Shown: one piece after another, positions 51,305 through 61,009 of the stretch
Position numbering within the stretch: position 1 is the stretch's first letter
How the letters are laid out: each line of letters opens with the position of its first letter
Source: Parvimonas sp015257355
GTDB lineage: Bacteria > Bacillota > Clostridia > Tissierellales > Peptoniphilaceae
Strand: one strand, 5' to 3'
DNA length: 64,000 nucleotides
Assembly: GCF_050262165.1 (NCBI RefSeq)
Contig: NZ_CP189844.1
Notes under the pieces: model-generated
What the model was told of the DNA's origin: nothing
Seen by the model: only the letters and a program-made list of their open reading frames with translations
Databases searched by the model: none
Position numbers and translations under genes: made by a program

Positions 51305-52145
51305 TTATGATGAGTTTTTGAAAGATTTAGACAAATTTTTAAATGAAGAAAAACAAAAGAAAATAAATAATGATATTAGAGAAGAAAGTCATTCTTATAA
51401 TGAGAAAATTATTGATGAAGTTAGTAGTGTAAAAAATATAAAATATGATGATATAGATTCTTTTACAATATCTATAAGAGATTTAGAAGAAACTGAAAAG
51501 CCGAGAGAAAAACTTTATAAATTTGGCCCTGAAACTTTGACTGAATATGAACTTTTGGCAATATTATTGGGGAGTGGTTCAAAAAAAGAAGATGTTCTGA
51601 ATCTTTCAAAAAAATTATGGATTTTCATGAAAAAATTTCATAGAATAAGTGAAATAACGATTAATGATTTAATGAAAATAGATGGTATAGGATTATCTAA
51701 AGCTTGTACTATAATTTCAGCATTGGAGTTTTTTAAAAGAATAAATTTAAAAGAGTGTGTTGATAATTTTTCCATTGGATCTCCAAAAAGCGTTGCTGAT
51801 ATTTTTATGAATATTTTAAAAGATGAAATGAAAGAACATTTTTATGTTCTTGTACTAGATACAAAAAATAAGATTTTTTCTTGGGATGAGATATCTCGAG
51901 GAGATTTAAATTCATCAATTGTACATCCTAGAGAAGTATTTAAGTATGCTTTAAGCAAAGGAGCAAATAGTATAATATGTTTACATAATCACCCAAGTGG
52001 TGATCCAACACCTAGTACACAAGATGTAGAAATAACAAAAAGATTAGAAGATGTTGGGGATTTAGTCGGAATAAAATTATTAGATCATATTATAATAGGA
52101 TATAATAAATATATAAGTTTAAAAGAAAAAGGATTAATGATATAA
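51291..52145 (+). CDS. radC: RadC-family JAB/MPN protein
   Basis: 284 residues. Residues 60-130 form the helix-hairpin-helix (TEYELLAILLGSGSKKEDVL, MKIDGIGLSKACTIISALE). Residues 165-284 are the JAMM metal site with LHNHPSGDPTPSTQD and catalytic region HIIIG. An N-terminal extension of about 55 charged residues is longer than usual. The start at 51291 overlaps the Gx gene by 14 bases. The true role of RadC is unsettled (natural transformation has been proposed). Placement just before mreB is a common bacterial arrangement. Confidence 0.92.
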   Translation: MLNYNYDEFLKDLDKFLNEEKQKKINNDIREESHSYNEKIIDEVSSVKNIKYDDIDSFTISIRDLEETEKPREKLYKFGPETLTEYELLAILLGSGSKKEDVLNLSKKLWIFMKKFHRISEITINDLMKIDGIGLSKACTIISALEFFKRINLKECVDNFSIGSPKSVADIFMNILKDEMKEHFYVLVLDTKNKIFSWDEISRGDLNSSIVHPREVFKYALSKGANSIICLHNHPSGDPTPSTQDVEITKRLEDVGDLVGIKLLDHIIIGYNKYISLKEKGLMI

Positions 52146-52158
52146 GAGAGGTAGAAAA

Positions 52159-53181
52159 ATGAGTTTTTCGTGGATTTTAGGGGAAGATTTAACTTTAGAT
52201 TTAGGAACATCCAATACACTTATATACTCTAAAAGAAAAGATGGTAAAATTATTGAGCCTTCTGTTGTAGCTGTGGATTTAAATAATTATGAAATTGTTG
52301 CAGTTGGTGAAAAAGCGAAGAGTATGGAAGGTAAAACTCCAGATAATATAATAACATTAGCACCAATTAAAGGTGGGAAAATTATAAATTTTGAGATTGC
52401 TCAAGTAATGTTAACAAATTTACTTAAAAAAGCAAAGTCAAGTTTTTCTGTTTTTCATCCTAAAGTATACATTGCTATATCAAGTGGTATTTCAGAAGTA
52501 GACAGAAGAGCAATTGAAGATTGTGTTATATATTCTGGAGCTAGAAGCGTAGAATTCATTCCTAGTGCAGTTGCTTCTGCTATTGGAATGGGTCTTCCTG
52601 CATTAGAACCATCAGGTAGTGTTGTAGCTAATGTTGGTGGAGGTACAGTAGACGTTTCTTTAGTAAGTTTAGGTGGAGTTGTAGCATCAAAATTTGTTGA
52701 TATTGGTGGAGATTCAATTGATTTTGATATTATTAATATAGTAAAAAATAAGTATGAACTAATGATAGACAAAGAAACTGCAGAATTTATAAAAATTAAT
52801 CTAGCGTCATTCATAACTAGTAATATAACAAATAATCTTTCTATATTTGGAAGAGATATAAATACTGGAATGCCGAGGAATGCTGTTATATATGGTAAAG
52901 ATATAACTTCATCTTTGTTTCCTTTATTTAATGCTGTTGCAGATGCTATTAAAGTTATACTAGAGAAAACACCACCTTCAATGACAGGAAATGTTTTAAG
53001 AAATGGAATATACTTAACAGGTGGTTGTTCTAAAATAAATGGTTGTGTAGAATATTTACAGAATGAATTAAGAGTAGCGATAAATGTAACAGAAAACCCA
53101 TTAACTTGTACATGTTCAGGAGCAAGAATACTAGCTAATAATATTAAAGCAAAAAATAATAGGAGAAAAAATAATGAATAG
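52159..53181 (+). CDS. mreB: Rod-shape actin homologue MreB
   Basis: 340 residues. Actin-fold motifs: LTLDLGTSNTLIYSK (phosphate 1), VANVGGGTVDVSLVSLGG (phosphate 2) and NGIYLTGGCSKINGCVEYL (adenosine). It polymerises under the membrane to guide cell-wall synthesis. The phosphate-1 loop DLGTSNT is canonical. It heads mreBCD-mrdA and overlaps mreC by 8 bases. AGAGGTAG site. Presence in a lineage that includes cocci is notable (see findings). Confidence 0.94.
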   Translation: MSFSWILGEDLTLDLGTSNTLIYSKRKDGKIIEPSVVAVDLNNYEIVAVGEKAKSMEGKTPDNIITLAPIKGGKIINFEIAQVMLTNLLKKAKSSFSVFHPKVYIAISSGISEVDRRAIEDCVIYSGARSVEFIPSAVASAIGMGLPALEPSGSVVANVGGGTVDVSLVSLGGVVASKFVDIGGDSIDFDIINIVKNKYELMIDKETAEFIKINLASFITSNITNNLSIFGRDINTGMPRNAVIYGKDITSSLFPLFNAVADAIKVILEKTPPSMTGNVLRNGIYLTGGCSKINGCVEYLQNELRVAINVTENPLTCTCSGARILANNIKAKNNRRKNNE

Positions 53182-54037
53182 ATTTAGAAATATTAAATCA
53201 CGTAAAAAGAAGATTTCTTTTTTTACAACTATAATAATTTTAAGTTCTATAATTTTTTTTAGTAGCAATTCTTCTATTATGAATATAGGTGAAAATGCAA
53301 TAGGAACTGTAACAAGTTCAATTACTAGAATTGTTTATTCTTCAATCGCCAGTTCGAAAGAAGTATTTACAAAAATTTTTGGTTCTAAATCTATAAGAGA
53401 AGAGAATGAAAAGCTAAAAATTGAAAATGCAGAGCTTAAAGAAAAGAATGTTAATATGGAAAATATTATTGCTAAAGAAGATTTTTTAAAAAATGAATAC
53501 AATCTTTACTTAAAAAATAAAGATAGTCTTTTAAGCGCAAATGTTATAGCATTAGATTCCAATAGTTTATTGATTAGATTTAATATCAATAAAGGTAGTA
53601 AAGATGGAGTAAAAGTTGGAGACATTATTGTTCAAGGTACTGTAGGGGAAGATGAAAATACTTATATTAAAGCAGTTGTTGGAAAAGTTATTGAAGTTGG
53701 CTATAATTGGAGTAAAGTATCTAGTTTGGTTGACTCTTCAAGTAATGTATCTTTTAATGTTGTTAGAACTCAATCCTTCGGTGTGATAAATGGGCAAGAA
53801 AATAATCTTTTATCTGGATTTATGTATAAATCAGATGCAGATATAATTGTAGGAGATAAATTAGTTACATCAGGAAGAGGAGGTATTTTTCCCTCTGACC
53901 TTTATATAGGTGAAGTAACTGAAGTTAAATCTTCCGAAAATAATTTAGAGAAAAAAATAAGTGTAAAGTCTCCGGTAGATTTTACAACATTATTTAGAGT
54001 CTTTGTAATTAAAGGAAATGGAGATGGCAATGAATAG
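53174..54037 (+). CDS. mreC: Rod-shape protein MreC
   Basis: 287 residues. N-terminal cytosolic basic stretch and a membrane helix (ISFFTTIIILSSIIFFSS, about 14-31), a coiled coil (REENEKLKIENAELKEKNVNMENI, about 73-96) and an exported beta domain (NVIALDSNSLLIRFNINKGSKDGVKVGDIIV... LVTSGRGGIFPSDLYIGEVTEVK). It links MreB to the peptidoglycan synthases. It overlaps both neighbours, 8 bases with mreB and a few with mreD. Confidence 0.93.
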   Translation: MNRFRNIKSRKKKISFFTTIIILSSIIFFSSNSSIMNIGENAIGTVTSSITRIVYSSIASSKEVFTKIFGSKSIREENEKLKIENAELKEKNVNMENIIAKEDFLKNEYNLYLKNKDSLLSANVIALDSNSLLIRFNINKGSKDGVKVGDIIVQGTVGEDENTYIKAVVGKVIEVGYNWSKVSSLVDSSSNVSFNVVRTQSFGVINGQENNLLSGFMYKSDADIIVGDKLVTSGRGGIFPSDLYIGEVTEVKSSENNLEKKISVKSPVDFTTLFRVFVIKGNGDGNE

Positions 54038-54527
54038 ATTAAAAGTAGTATTAATGTTTTTTGCAAGTATTATGATACAAACTGCTATTTTACCAAACTT
54101 TAGTATTTTTAACTCTAAAGCAAATCTCAGTCTAGCTCTTGTTGTTGCAATTGCAATGAATTATGGGTCTTATATTTCAGGTTATTCTGGAATTATTCTA
54201 GGTTTTTTTGAAGATGTTTTATTTTCGAAATTAATTGGTATAAGAGCATTAATATATTATATGATTGGTTTTATAGTTGGATATAATGAAGATTCTCTCA
54301 ATAAAGGTGATATTCGTTCAGGTTCAATAATTACAGTTGTAGCAACGTTGTTTTATTGGATAATGAACACTATAATTTATATGTTTTTTGAAAATTATTC
54401 TTCAACTGTACTTATAAATTATATTAAAGGCCCTATATTTTTAGAGTTAATTTTTAATGTATTGTTATATTTAATCTGTAATTATATTATACGAAAAGTA
54501 TTTAAGAAGAAAAAATTCAGATTTTAG
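54030..54527 (+). CDS. mreD: Rod-shape protein MreD
   Basis: 165 residues with five hydrophobic helices. I take ATG 54030 with GGAG six bases upstream; in-frame ATGs at 54018 and 54024 are possible and the choice is uncertain. The pattern (VVLMFFASIMIQTAILPNFSIF, ANLSLALVVAIAMNYG, GIILGFFEDVLFSKLIGIRALIYYMIGFIVGY) is typical MreD. It ends with KVFKKKKFRF. It sits between mreC and mrdA. Confidence 0.88.
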   Translation: MNRLKVVLMFFASIMIQTAILPNFSIFNSKANLSLALVVAIAMNYGSYISGYSGIILGFFEDVLFSKLIGIRALIYYMIGFIVGYNEDSLNKGDIRSGSIITVVATLFYWIMNTIIYMFFENYSSTVLINYIKGPIFLELIFNVLLYLICNYIIRKVFKKKKFRF

Positions 54528-54542
54528 ATAGTAGGTAATAAT

Positions 54543-57500
54543 ATGAAAATTTTTGATAAGAATAAATTAAAAGAAATTAATGATAGACAATTAAGGTATA
54601 GAATTGTTTATTCTATTTTTTTTGTATTGATGTCTTTACTTGTTTTAAAGTTATTTCATTTAACTATTATAAATGGTGATGATTATAGAAATAAAGCTGA
54701 TAACAATAGGCTTAAAGATGTAAAAATAACAGCTCCTAGGGGCAATATTTATGATAGAAACGGAAAATTATTAGCTGGAGTAAAAACTAGTCCAGCAGTA
54801 CAAATCTTAAAAGATGAATATAGCAGATTAAGTAAAGATGAAAAAATTAGTAAAATTGAAGAATTAATAACAATATTGAATAAAGATGGTGCGAGTTGGG
54901 ATACTGATGATTATTTTTTAGGTATCAACTATTTCGTATATACTTCGGATACAGATTATTTTACAGAGTTAAAATCACCAAAAGAGAAAGTTTTAGATAT
55001 TATTTTGGAAAATAATCTTGTAGAAGATATTTTGAGACTAAAAATAGAAAAAAATTCATCATCTAAATTTTCATTCTATATAATAAAAAAAGTAATAAGA
55101 GATTTACAACTTAAAGGTATCTATGTTCCAACAGATTTTTTTGATGTTGATACTGGTGAAATTTCTTTTTCAAAAGGAACAAACTACGATGAATATGCTA
55201 AAGATAAGGATTTATCAAAAGGTATTTATTCACATGTTGCTAGTTTGGTTAAAGATGATAAATCAATTATAAGAAAGATATTAGACCAACCATTAGCTAG
55301 AAAATTAGTATTTGATGAATTGAAAAGTAGAAATTTACTATCAAATATAGAATTAAAATCATTGATTGACTTAAATAAGTATAATCTTTTATTAATCAAA
55401 TCTGAGTTAAATAAACAGAATTCAAAAGTAACCTTAGATACTAGTGCAAAAGATGATTTTTATAATATGGTTAGGAAATTTAGCATAGATAAATTATTGA
55501 GTTTTGTTAAAGTTGATAAAAATGGAAAAAAGATTATTCCAGCTCAAATTTTATTAAAACTTTTAGAAGATAAAAATATAGAATCTAATGTAGAATATAC
55601 TATAGTTAAAGATGAAAAAGATAAAGAAACATTACAATTCAATTATAAGGATAATAATGATAAAAAGGAAGTTGAACCTTTAACATATTTAATTTCAATT
55701 GCAGAAGAAAATGATTTACTATATGACTTTGTATTATCTGATGATATAAAATTAATTGCTCAAGAAGTTAATACTGAAAATAATATTATTCTCAGAATTT
55801 CTATTACAAATAAGTCATTTGATTATGTTTATAATATTAATAGGACTGAGATTAAAAATAGATATAAGATTAAAGATGATTATACTGCAGAAAGTCTATT
55901 TGAAACTTTAAAGAAAACATATAGTATTGAAAATTTAGATGATTATCTAACTTATAGTTTTCTTGTAATCAATAGAAAAGTTGAATTGCAAGGGGATAAA
56001 GCTTATATTCCTATTACATTAACTTATGGTATTTCTGAGCCGTGTATTTCAAATATTAAGGAAAAATTTGAAAATAATAATGGATTTACCGTTTCAATGG
56101 AGCCTATTCGATATTATCCTAATGGTGAATTAGCAGCACATATTTTGGGATATATTGGAAAAATATCACAACAAGATGAGATAGAAAAATATAGTAAAGA
56201 AAAAGGATATTCTTCTGATAGTTTTATTGGTAAAACAGGAGTAGAGGAAAGTCAAGAAGTTTCACTTAAAGGACAAGATGGATTCAAAAAAGTAATGGTA
56301 GACAACAGAGGAAATAGAACTGAAACTATTTCTGAAACAGAAGCTATACCTGGTAAAAATGTATACTTATCAATAGATGTAAATCTACAGAAGATAGCAG
56401 AAGAATCTTTAAAGAGAACATTAGAGTCTATAAGAAACGCAAGCGAGTATAAAAGTAAATGGGGTAGTTATACACCACATGAAAGTCATCCAAATGCAAC
56501 AAGTGGAGCAGTAGTAGTTATAGATGTTAAAACGGGAAAAGTATTAGCTCTTGCTAGTTATCCATCTTATGATCCAAATCTTTTTGTAACAGGAATTTCA
56601 AATAGTGATTGGATTAGTTTATTTCCTGAAGATCCAAGAGATTTTTTAGCTCCAAGACCTTTATATAATATTGCAACGCAAAGTATTTCACAACCAGGAT
56701 CTACGTTTAAACTTGCTACAGCTTTATCTGCACTAGAAAAGGGTCTAGATCCTAATGAGATTATAAACTGTCAAGGAGTAATGGATGTTGGAGACACAAA
56801 ATTTGGATGTTGGATTTGGAATCAGTATAAAAAGACGCATGGATATGAAAATTTAAGAACAGCACTTAGAGATAGTTGTAACTACTATTTTTATGCATTA
56901 GCATTAGGAGAAAATCCAAAATCGAATCAGAAAACAGGAATAAAGTTAACAATTGAAGATCTCTCTAAGACAGTTAAAGAATTAGGACTTGGAGAAAGAA
57001 CTGGTATTGAAATTAATATTCCAAAAGAAAGTAAAGGTGTTGTTCCCGATTCAACTACTAAAAAGTCTTTAACTAAAGTTATGCTAAAGTTAAGATTGGA
57101 AAAAGAAATAGACAAATATATTCAAGATGGTAAATCAAAAGAAGATTATGATTTTACTAAAATAATAGATACTATTGTTAATTGGACTGAAGAAGAAACT
57201 GTTTTATCAAGAACAGAAGTTATAAAAAGATTAGAGGATATGCAATTAAAAGCTACTGAAATTATAGGAAATTCTAAATCTACTTTAGCTGATATGATTA
57301 AATTTGACTACTTAAATCAAGCTTCTTGGTCAAATGCAGACTCATTAAATACAGTAATTGGTCAAGGACAAAATGCGTATACACCAATACAAATGGCTAG
57401 ACTAATGGCTATGATTACAAATGGTGGCCAAAAAATTAAAACTTCGGTTATCGAAAAAATTGTAAGTTATGATAATAAAACTGTTTCTTTTCAAAATAAT

Positions 57501-57902
57501 CCTGAAACTGAGAAAACAACTTTTAATCCGCAAAATTTAAAGTATATTTTAGAAGGTATGAATATGGCTTCTAAAACATCTGAAAATAATAAAATATTTA
57601 AAAATTTACCAGTAGAAATAGGGACAAAAACAGGTACTGCTCAAAAAAGTGGAACAAATCCAGTTACAGGGCAGGCATACGATAATTATGCATGGACTGT
57701 TTCTTTTGCGCCATATAATAACCCTGAAATTGCTATAGCTACAGTAATTTTTCAAGGTGGAGCTGGTGCATATTGTGGACCTATAGTCAGAGATATTATA
57801 GGTCAATATTTGGATAATAAAACAGAATCAGGAGAGAATGTTCAGTCAGACAAACAAAATGACAATAATTCAGAAAATAATGATAATTTAGTTGGAGATT
57901 AG
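54543..57902 (+). CDS. mrdA: Penicillin-binding protein 2 (elongasome transpeptidase), unusually long
   Basis: 1119 residues, far longer than the roughly 600-700 of typical PBP2. A membrane anchor (VYSIFFVLMSLLVLKLFHL) is at residues 19-40 and APRGNIYDRNGKLLA of the pedestal domain follows. Active-site Ser720 in SQPGSTFKLA, SCN at 778-780 (DSCNYYFYAL) and KTGT from Lys1029 (IGTKTGTAQKSG). Residues about 95-480 form a large, highly charged insertion in the pedestal region, and about 810-935 another insertion before the KTG motif. It ends in an Asn/Asp-rich tail. It is co-oriented with mreBCD and drives lateral wall synthesis. Confidence 0.93.
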   Translation: MKIFDKNKLKEINDRQLRYRIVYSIFFVLMSLLVLKLFHLTIINGDDYRNKADNNRLKDVKITAPRGNIYDRNGKLLAGVKTSPAVQILKDEYSRLSKDEKISKIEELITILNKDGASWDTDDYFLGINYFVYTSDTDYFTELKSPKEKVLDIILENNLVEDILRLKIEKNSSSKFSFYIIKKVIRDLQLKGIYVPTDFFDVDTGEISFSKGTNYDEYAKDKDLSKGIYSHVASLVKDDKSIIRKILDQPLARKLVFDELKSRNLLSNIELKSLIDLNKYNLLLIKSELNKQNSKVTLDTSAKDDFYNMVRKFSIDKLLSFVKVDKNGKKIIPAQILLKLLEDKNIESNVEYTIVKDEKDKETLQFNYKDNNDKKEVEPLTYLISIAEENDLLYDFVLSDDIKLIAQEVNTENNIILRISITNKSFDYVYNINRTEIKNRYKIKDDYTAESLFETLKKTYSIENLDDYLTYSFLVINRKVELQGDKAYIPITLTYGISEPCISNIKEKFENNNGFTVSMEPIRYYPNGELAAHILGYIGKISQQDEIEKYSKEKGYSSDSFIGKTGVEESQEVSLKGQDGFKKVMVDNRGNRTETISETEAIPGKNVYLSIDVNLQKIAEESLKRTLESIRNASEYKSKWGSYTPHESHPNATSGAVVVIDVKTGKVLALASYPSYDPNLFVTGISNSDWISLFPEDPRDFLAPRPLYNIATQSISQPGSTFKLATALSALEKGLDPNEIINCQGVMDVGDTKFGCWIWNQYKKTHGYENLRTALRDSCNYYFYALALGENPKSNQKTGIKLTIEDLSKTVKELGLGERTGIEINIPKESKGVVPDSTTKKSLTKVMLKLRLEKEIDKYIQDGKSKEDYDFTKIIDTIVNWTEEETVLSRTEVIKRLEDMQLKATEIIGNSKSTLADMIKFDYLNQASWSNADSLNTVIGQGQNAYTPIQMARLMAMITNGGQKIKTSVIEKIVSYDNKTVSFQNNPETEKTTFNPQNLKYILEGMNMASKTSENNKIFKNLPVEIGTKTGTAQKSGTNPVTGQAYDNYAWTVSFAPYNNPEIAIATVIFQGGAGAYCGPIVRDIIGQYLDNKTESGENVQSDKQNDNNSENNDNLVGD

Positions 57903-57954
57903 TCTAAAAAGTATTGTAATTTTAGTTATTATGATATATAATGTACTAGACTAA
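57899..57954. promoter_or_regulatory. Promoter of BMP lipoprotein gene, flanked by an 8-bp inverted repeat
   Basis: TTGTAA (57914-57919), 17-base spacer, TATAAT (57937-57942). TTAGTCTA (57899-57906) and TAGACTAA (57947-57954) are perfect reverse complements bracketing the promoter, possibly a looping operator or a structured transcript end. Confidence 0.6.
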
Positions 57955-57974
57955 ATAATTTAGGAGGGTTTTAT

Positions 57975-59027
57975 ATGAAACTTAAAAAGACTTTCGCTGC
58001 TCTTTTAGTAGGCGCGATGATTTTAACAGGTTGTTCTTCTTCACCTAAGGAAACAAAAGAAACAAAAACAGAAGAAAAAAAAGAAAGTACTAAAAAACCA
58101 ATCAAGTACGCAATGGTTACTGATACTGGTGGTGTAAATGACCAATCATTTAACCAATCTGCGTTTGAAGGATTAAAAGATTTGGAAAAAGAAGGTATAA
58201 TCGAAAAAGCAAGTTATGTTGAAAGCAAGCAAGCTTCAGATTACAAAACAAACTTAGAAACATTGTTAGATACTAAGTATGACTTAATTGCTGGTATAGG
58301 ATTTGCATTAGCAAAAGACATTGAAGCTGCTGCAAAAGCTAATCCAGATCAAAAATATGTAATAATTGACTCTGCTTTTGAAAATACTCCAAAAAACTTA
58401 ATTGGAACAATTTTTGCAGACAATGAAAATTCATTCTTAGTTGGATATTTAGCAGGAACATTAACTACTTCAAATAAAGTAGGATTTATTGGAGGCATTA
58501 CATCTCCATTAATTAAAAAATTTGAAGCAGGATTTAGAGCAGGTGTTGAATTAGCAGCTAAAGATAATAATAAAACTGTTGAGGTAGTTGCTCAATATGC
58601 TGAAAGTTTTGGAGACGCGACTAAAGGTAAAGCAATAGCAAATAGTATGTACTCATCAGGAGTTGATATGATTTTCCATGCTTCAGGAGGAACAGGAAAT
58701 GGAGTTATTGAATCTGCAAAGGAAAATAATAAATTTGTTTTTGGGGTAGATAGAGACCAATCATACTTAGCACCTGAAAATGTAGTAGCTTCTACAATTA
58801 AAAAAGTTAACGAAGCTATTAAGAGTGTTGGTAAAGATTTATATGAAGGAAAATTCAGAGGTGGAGAAACAATTGAATTTTCACTAAAAACTAATGGTGT
58901 TGATATTGCTTATGGAAAAGAAGATCAATTAAAGATTAAAATTCCTAATGAATTAAAGCAAAAAATTGAAGAGTTAAAGAAAAGTATAGCTGATGGTAAA
59001 ATTACTGTACCAACAGAAGTTAAATAG
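57975..59027 (+). CDS. bmpA: BMP-family substrate-binding lipoprotein
   Basis: 350 residues. Lipobox at ILTGC with modified Cys20, then a flexible KETKETKTEEKKE linker and the Bmp/PnrA-like binding fold: AMVTDTGGVNDQSFNQSAFEGL, YKTNLETLL, VGFIGGITSPLIKKFEAGFRAGV, and DMIFHASGGTGNGVIE. PnrA-type proteins bind purine nucleosides. It is the likely receptor for the ATPase/permease set at 16830-20369. That operon has no receptor of its own. It is followed by guaA, another purine gene. Good AGGAGGG site. Confidence 0.92.
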   Translation: MKLKKTFAALLVGAMILTGCSSSPKETKETKTEEKKESTKKPIKYAMVTDTGGVNDQSFNQSAFEGLKDLEKEGIIEKASYVESKQASDYKTNLETLLDTKYDLIAGIGFALAKDIEAAAKANPDQKYVIIDSAFENTPKNLIGTIFADNENSFLVGYLAGTLTTSNKVGFIGGITSPLIKKFEAGFRAGVELAAKDNNKTVEVVAQYAESFGDATKGKAIANSMYSSGVDMIFHASGGTGNGVIESAKENNKFVFGVDRDQSYLAPENVVASTIKKVNEAIKSVGKDLYEGKFRGGETIEFSLKTNGVDIAYGKEDQLKIKIPNELKQKIEELKKSIADGKITVPTEVK

Positions 59028-59035
59028 TTTTTATT

Positions 59036-59063
59036 AAAAGGAAGCATAAGCTTCCTTTTTTTA
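59036..59063 (+). terminator. Terminator after BMP lipoprotein gene
   Basis: AAAAGGAAGC (59036-59045), loop ATAA, GCTTCCTTTT (59050-59059), then T3. Confidence 0.88.
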
Positions 59064-59082
59064 TTTAAATTAAATTTTTATA

Positions 59083-59111
59083 TTTACCTTTTGCTCCTAA
59101 TATTATATAAT
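59083..59111 (+). promoter_or_regulatory. guaA promoter
   Basis: TTTACC (59083-59088), 17-base spacer, TATAAT (59106-59111). No riboswitch fits in the short leader. Confidence 0.65.
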
Positions 59112-59144
59112 ATTAATATTAAATAATATTAAGGAGAGTATCAT

Positions 59145-60677
59145 ATGAAAAATGAACTAATACTTGTTGTTGATTTTGGAGGACAATATAATCAATTAAT
59201 TGCTAGAAGAGTTAGAGATCTTAATGTATATTGTGAAGTAATTCCTTATAATAGAGCACTTATTGAAGTAAAAATAAAAAAACCAATTGGAATAATTTTT
59301 ACTGGTGGGCCAAATAGTGTTTACGATGAAAATGCGCCAAAAATTGAAAAAGAAATTTTTGAGTTAGATATTCCTATTTTAGGTTTATGCTATGGTATGC
59401 AATTAATTTCTAAAACATTTGGTGGAGTAGTTGAAAAAGCAGAAAAAAAAGAATTTGGTAAAACTATATGTATAAAAGATAAAAATTCAAAACTTGTAGC
59501 AAACATGAAATCTGAAACAACTGTTTGGATGAGTCACCAAGATCAAGTTGTAAAACTACCAGAAGACTTTGATTGTATTCAACATACAGATACATGTCCT
59601 TATGCCGGAATAGAAAATGAAGAAAAGAAAATTTATGCTGTTCAATATCATCCTGAAGTTAATCATTCAGAAGAAGGTAAGGAATTAATAAAGTCATTCC
59701 TTTATGATATTTGTAATGCAAGTGGTGATTGGACAATGCATAATTTTATGACTGAACAAATTAAAAAAATTAAAGAAACTGTTGGAGATAAAAAAGTACT
59801 TTTAGCTCTTTCTGGTGGTGTTGATTCCTCTGTTTGTGCATCATTACTATCTAAATCAATTGGAAATCAATTAACTTGCGTATTTGTTGATACTGGTCTT
59901 ATGAGAAAAAATGAAGGTGATGAAGTAGAAGAAGCTTTTAAAAATGATGAATTAAATTTTGTAAGAGTAAATGCAAAAGATAGATTTTTAGAAAAGCTAA
60001 AAGGAGTAACAGATCCTGAACAAAAAAGAAAAATAATTGGAGAAGAATTTATTAGAGTCTTCGAAGATGAGGCTAAAAAAATTGGTCAAGTAGATTATTT
60101 AGCACAAGGAACAATATATCCAGATGTTATTGAATCAGGACTTGGAGATGCAAAAGTTATAAAATCACATCACAATGTAGGAGGACTTCCTGATGTTGTA
60201 GATTTTAAAGATTTAATAGAGCCTCTAAGAGATTTATTTAAAGATGAGGTAAGAAGATTAGGGTTAGAACTTAAAATGCCTGAATACTTAGTTTTCAGAC
60301 AACCATTCCCAGGACCTGGCTTAGGAATAAGAGTAATGGGAGAAGTAACAGAAGAAAAATTGGAAATCTTAAGAGATGCTGATGCAATATTTAGAGAAGA
60401 AATTGCAAAAGCTGGAGAGGATAAAAATATAAGCCAATATTTTGCAGTTATAACAAATAACAAAACAGTTGGAGTAATGGGAGACTTTAGAACATATGAC
60501 TACACTCTAGCGTTAAGAGGAGTTACAACAACAGATTTTATGACTGCTGATTGGGCTAGAATACCTTACGAAGTTTTGGACAGAGTTTCCGTAAGAATAG
60601 TAAATGAAGTAGAGAATATAAACAGAATTGTCTATGACATAACAAGCAAACCGCCAGCAACAATCGAGTGGGAGTAG
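59145..60677 (+). CDS. guaA: GMP synthase (glutamine-hydrolysing)
   Basis: 510 residues. The N-terminal glutaminase has GLCYGMQLISKTFGG with the catalytic Cys near 83 and QYHPEVNHSEEG. The ATP pyrophosphatase domain has LLALSGGVDSSVCASLL near 222. The C-terminal dimer domain ends in KPPATIEWE, the invariant terminus. It turns XMP to GMP. The last codons before the stop (around 60640-60677) look less AT-rich than the rest of the gene, as would be seen if an integrating element had replaced the 3' end. Strong AAGGAGAG site. Confidence 0.96.
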   Translation: MKNELILVVDFGGQYNQLIARRVRDLNVYCEVIPYNRALIEVKIKKPIGIIFTGGPNSVYDENAPKIEKEIFELDIPILGLCYGMQLISKTFGGVVEKAEKKEFGKTICIKDKNSKLVANMKSETTVWMSHQDQVVKLPEDFDCIQHTDTCPYAGIENEEKKIYAVQYHPEVNHSEEGKELIKSFLYDICNASGDWTMHNFMTEQIKKIKETVGDKKVLLALSGGVDSSVCASLLSKSIGNQLTCVFVDTGLMRKNEGDEVEEAFKNDELNFVRVNAKDRFLEKLKGVTDPEQKRKIIGEEFIRVFEDEAKKIGQVDYLAQGTIYPDVIESGLGDAKVIKSHHNVGGLPDVVDFKDLIEPLRDLFKDEVRRLGLELKMPEYLVFRQPFPGPGLGIRVMGEVTEEKLEILRDADAIFREEIAKAGEDKNISQYFAVITNNKTVGVMGDFRTYDYTLALRGVTTTDFMTADWARIPYEVLDRVSVRIVNEVENINRIVYDITSKPPATIEWE

Positions 60678-61009
60678 AACGAGAAATCACATAAACGGTC
60701 TAAATCAGGGTTTTTAGGTGTGTTTTAATTAGTGATTGAGAAAAATTGGGTGTTAATTTTTCAGATATGTTTGCAAATAAAGAACTAAAGAAATAAAAAA
60801 CTTGAGGTAAAAGAATATTACTTCAATTAGAGTAAATACTTATAGTAGAAGGAGATATATGATATATTTTTGTTGAATAAGGTATTGCCTTATTTTAGCT
60901 GTGCTTAAAATGATGTAGCAGACGAACTAAATACAAAAATTAGAATATCTTTGAGTAGTTGAGAAACTTTTTGTTTTCTAAAAGAGAAATATTTGATAAC
61001 AAAATTAGA

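Noticed and set aside
60802..60894. Two hairpins (60802-60826 and 60876-60894) as a regulatory RNA or attachment site.
   Set aside because: They are short, have G-U pairs or weak tails, and lie in gene debris. The guaA terminator may be one of them but neither has a proper T-run.
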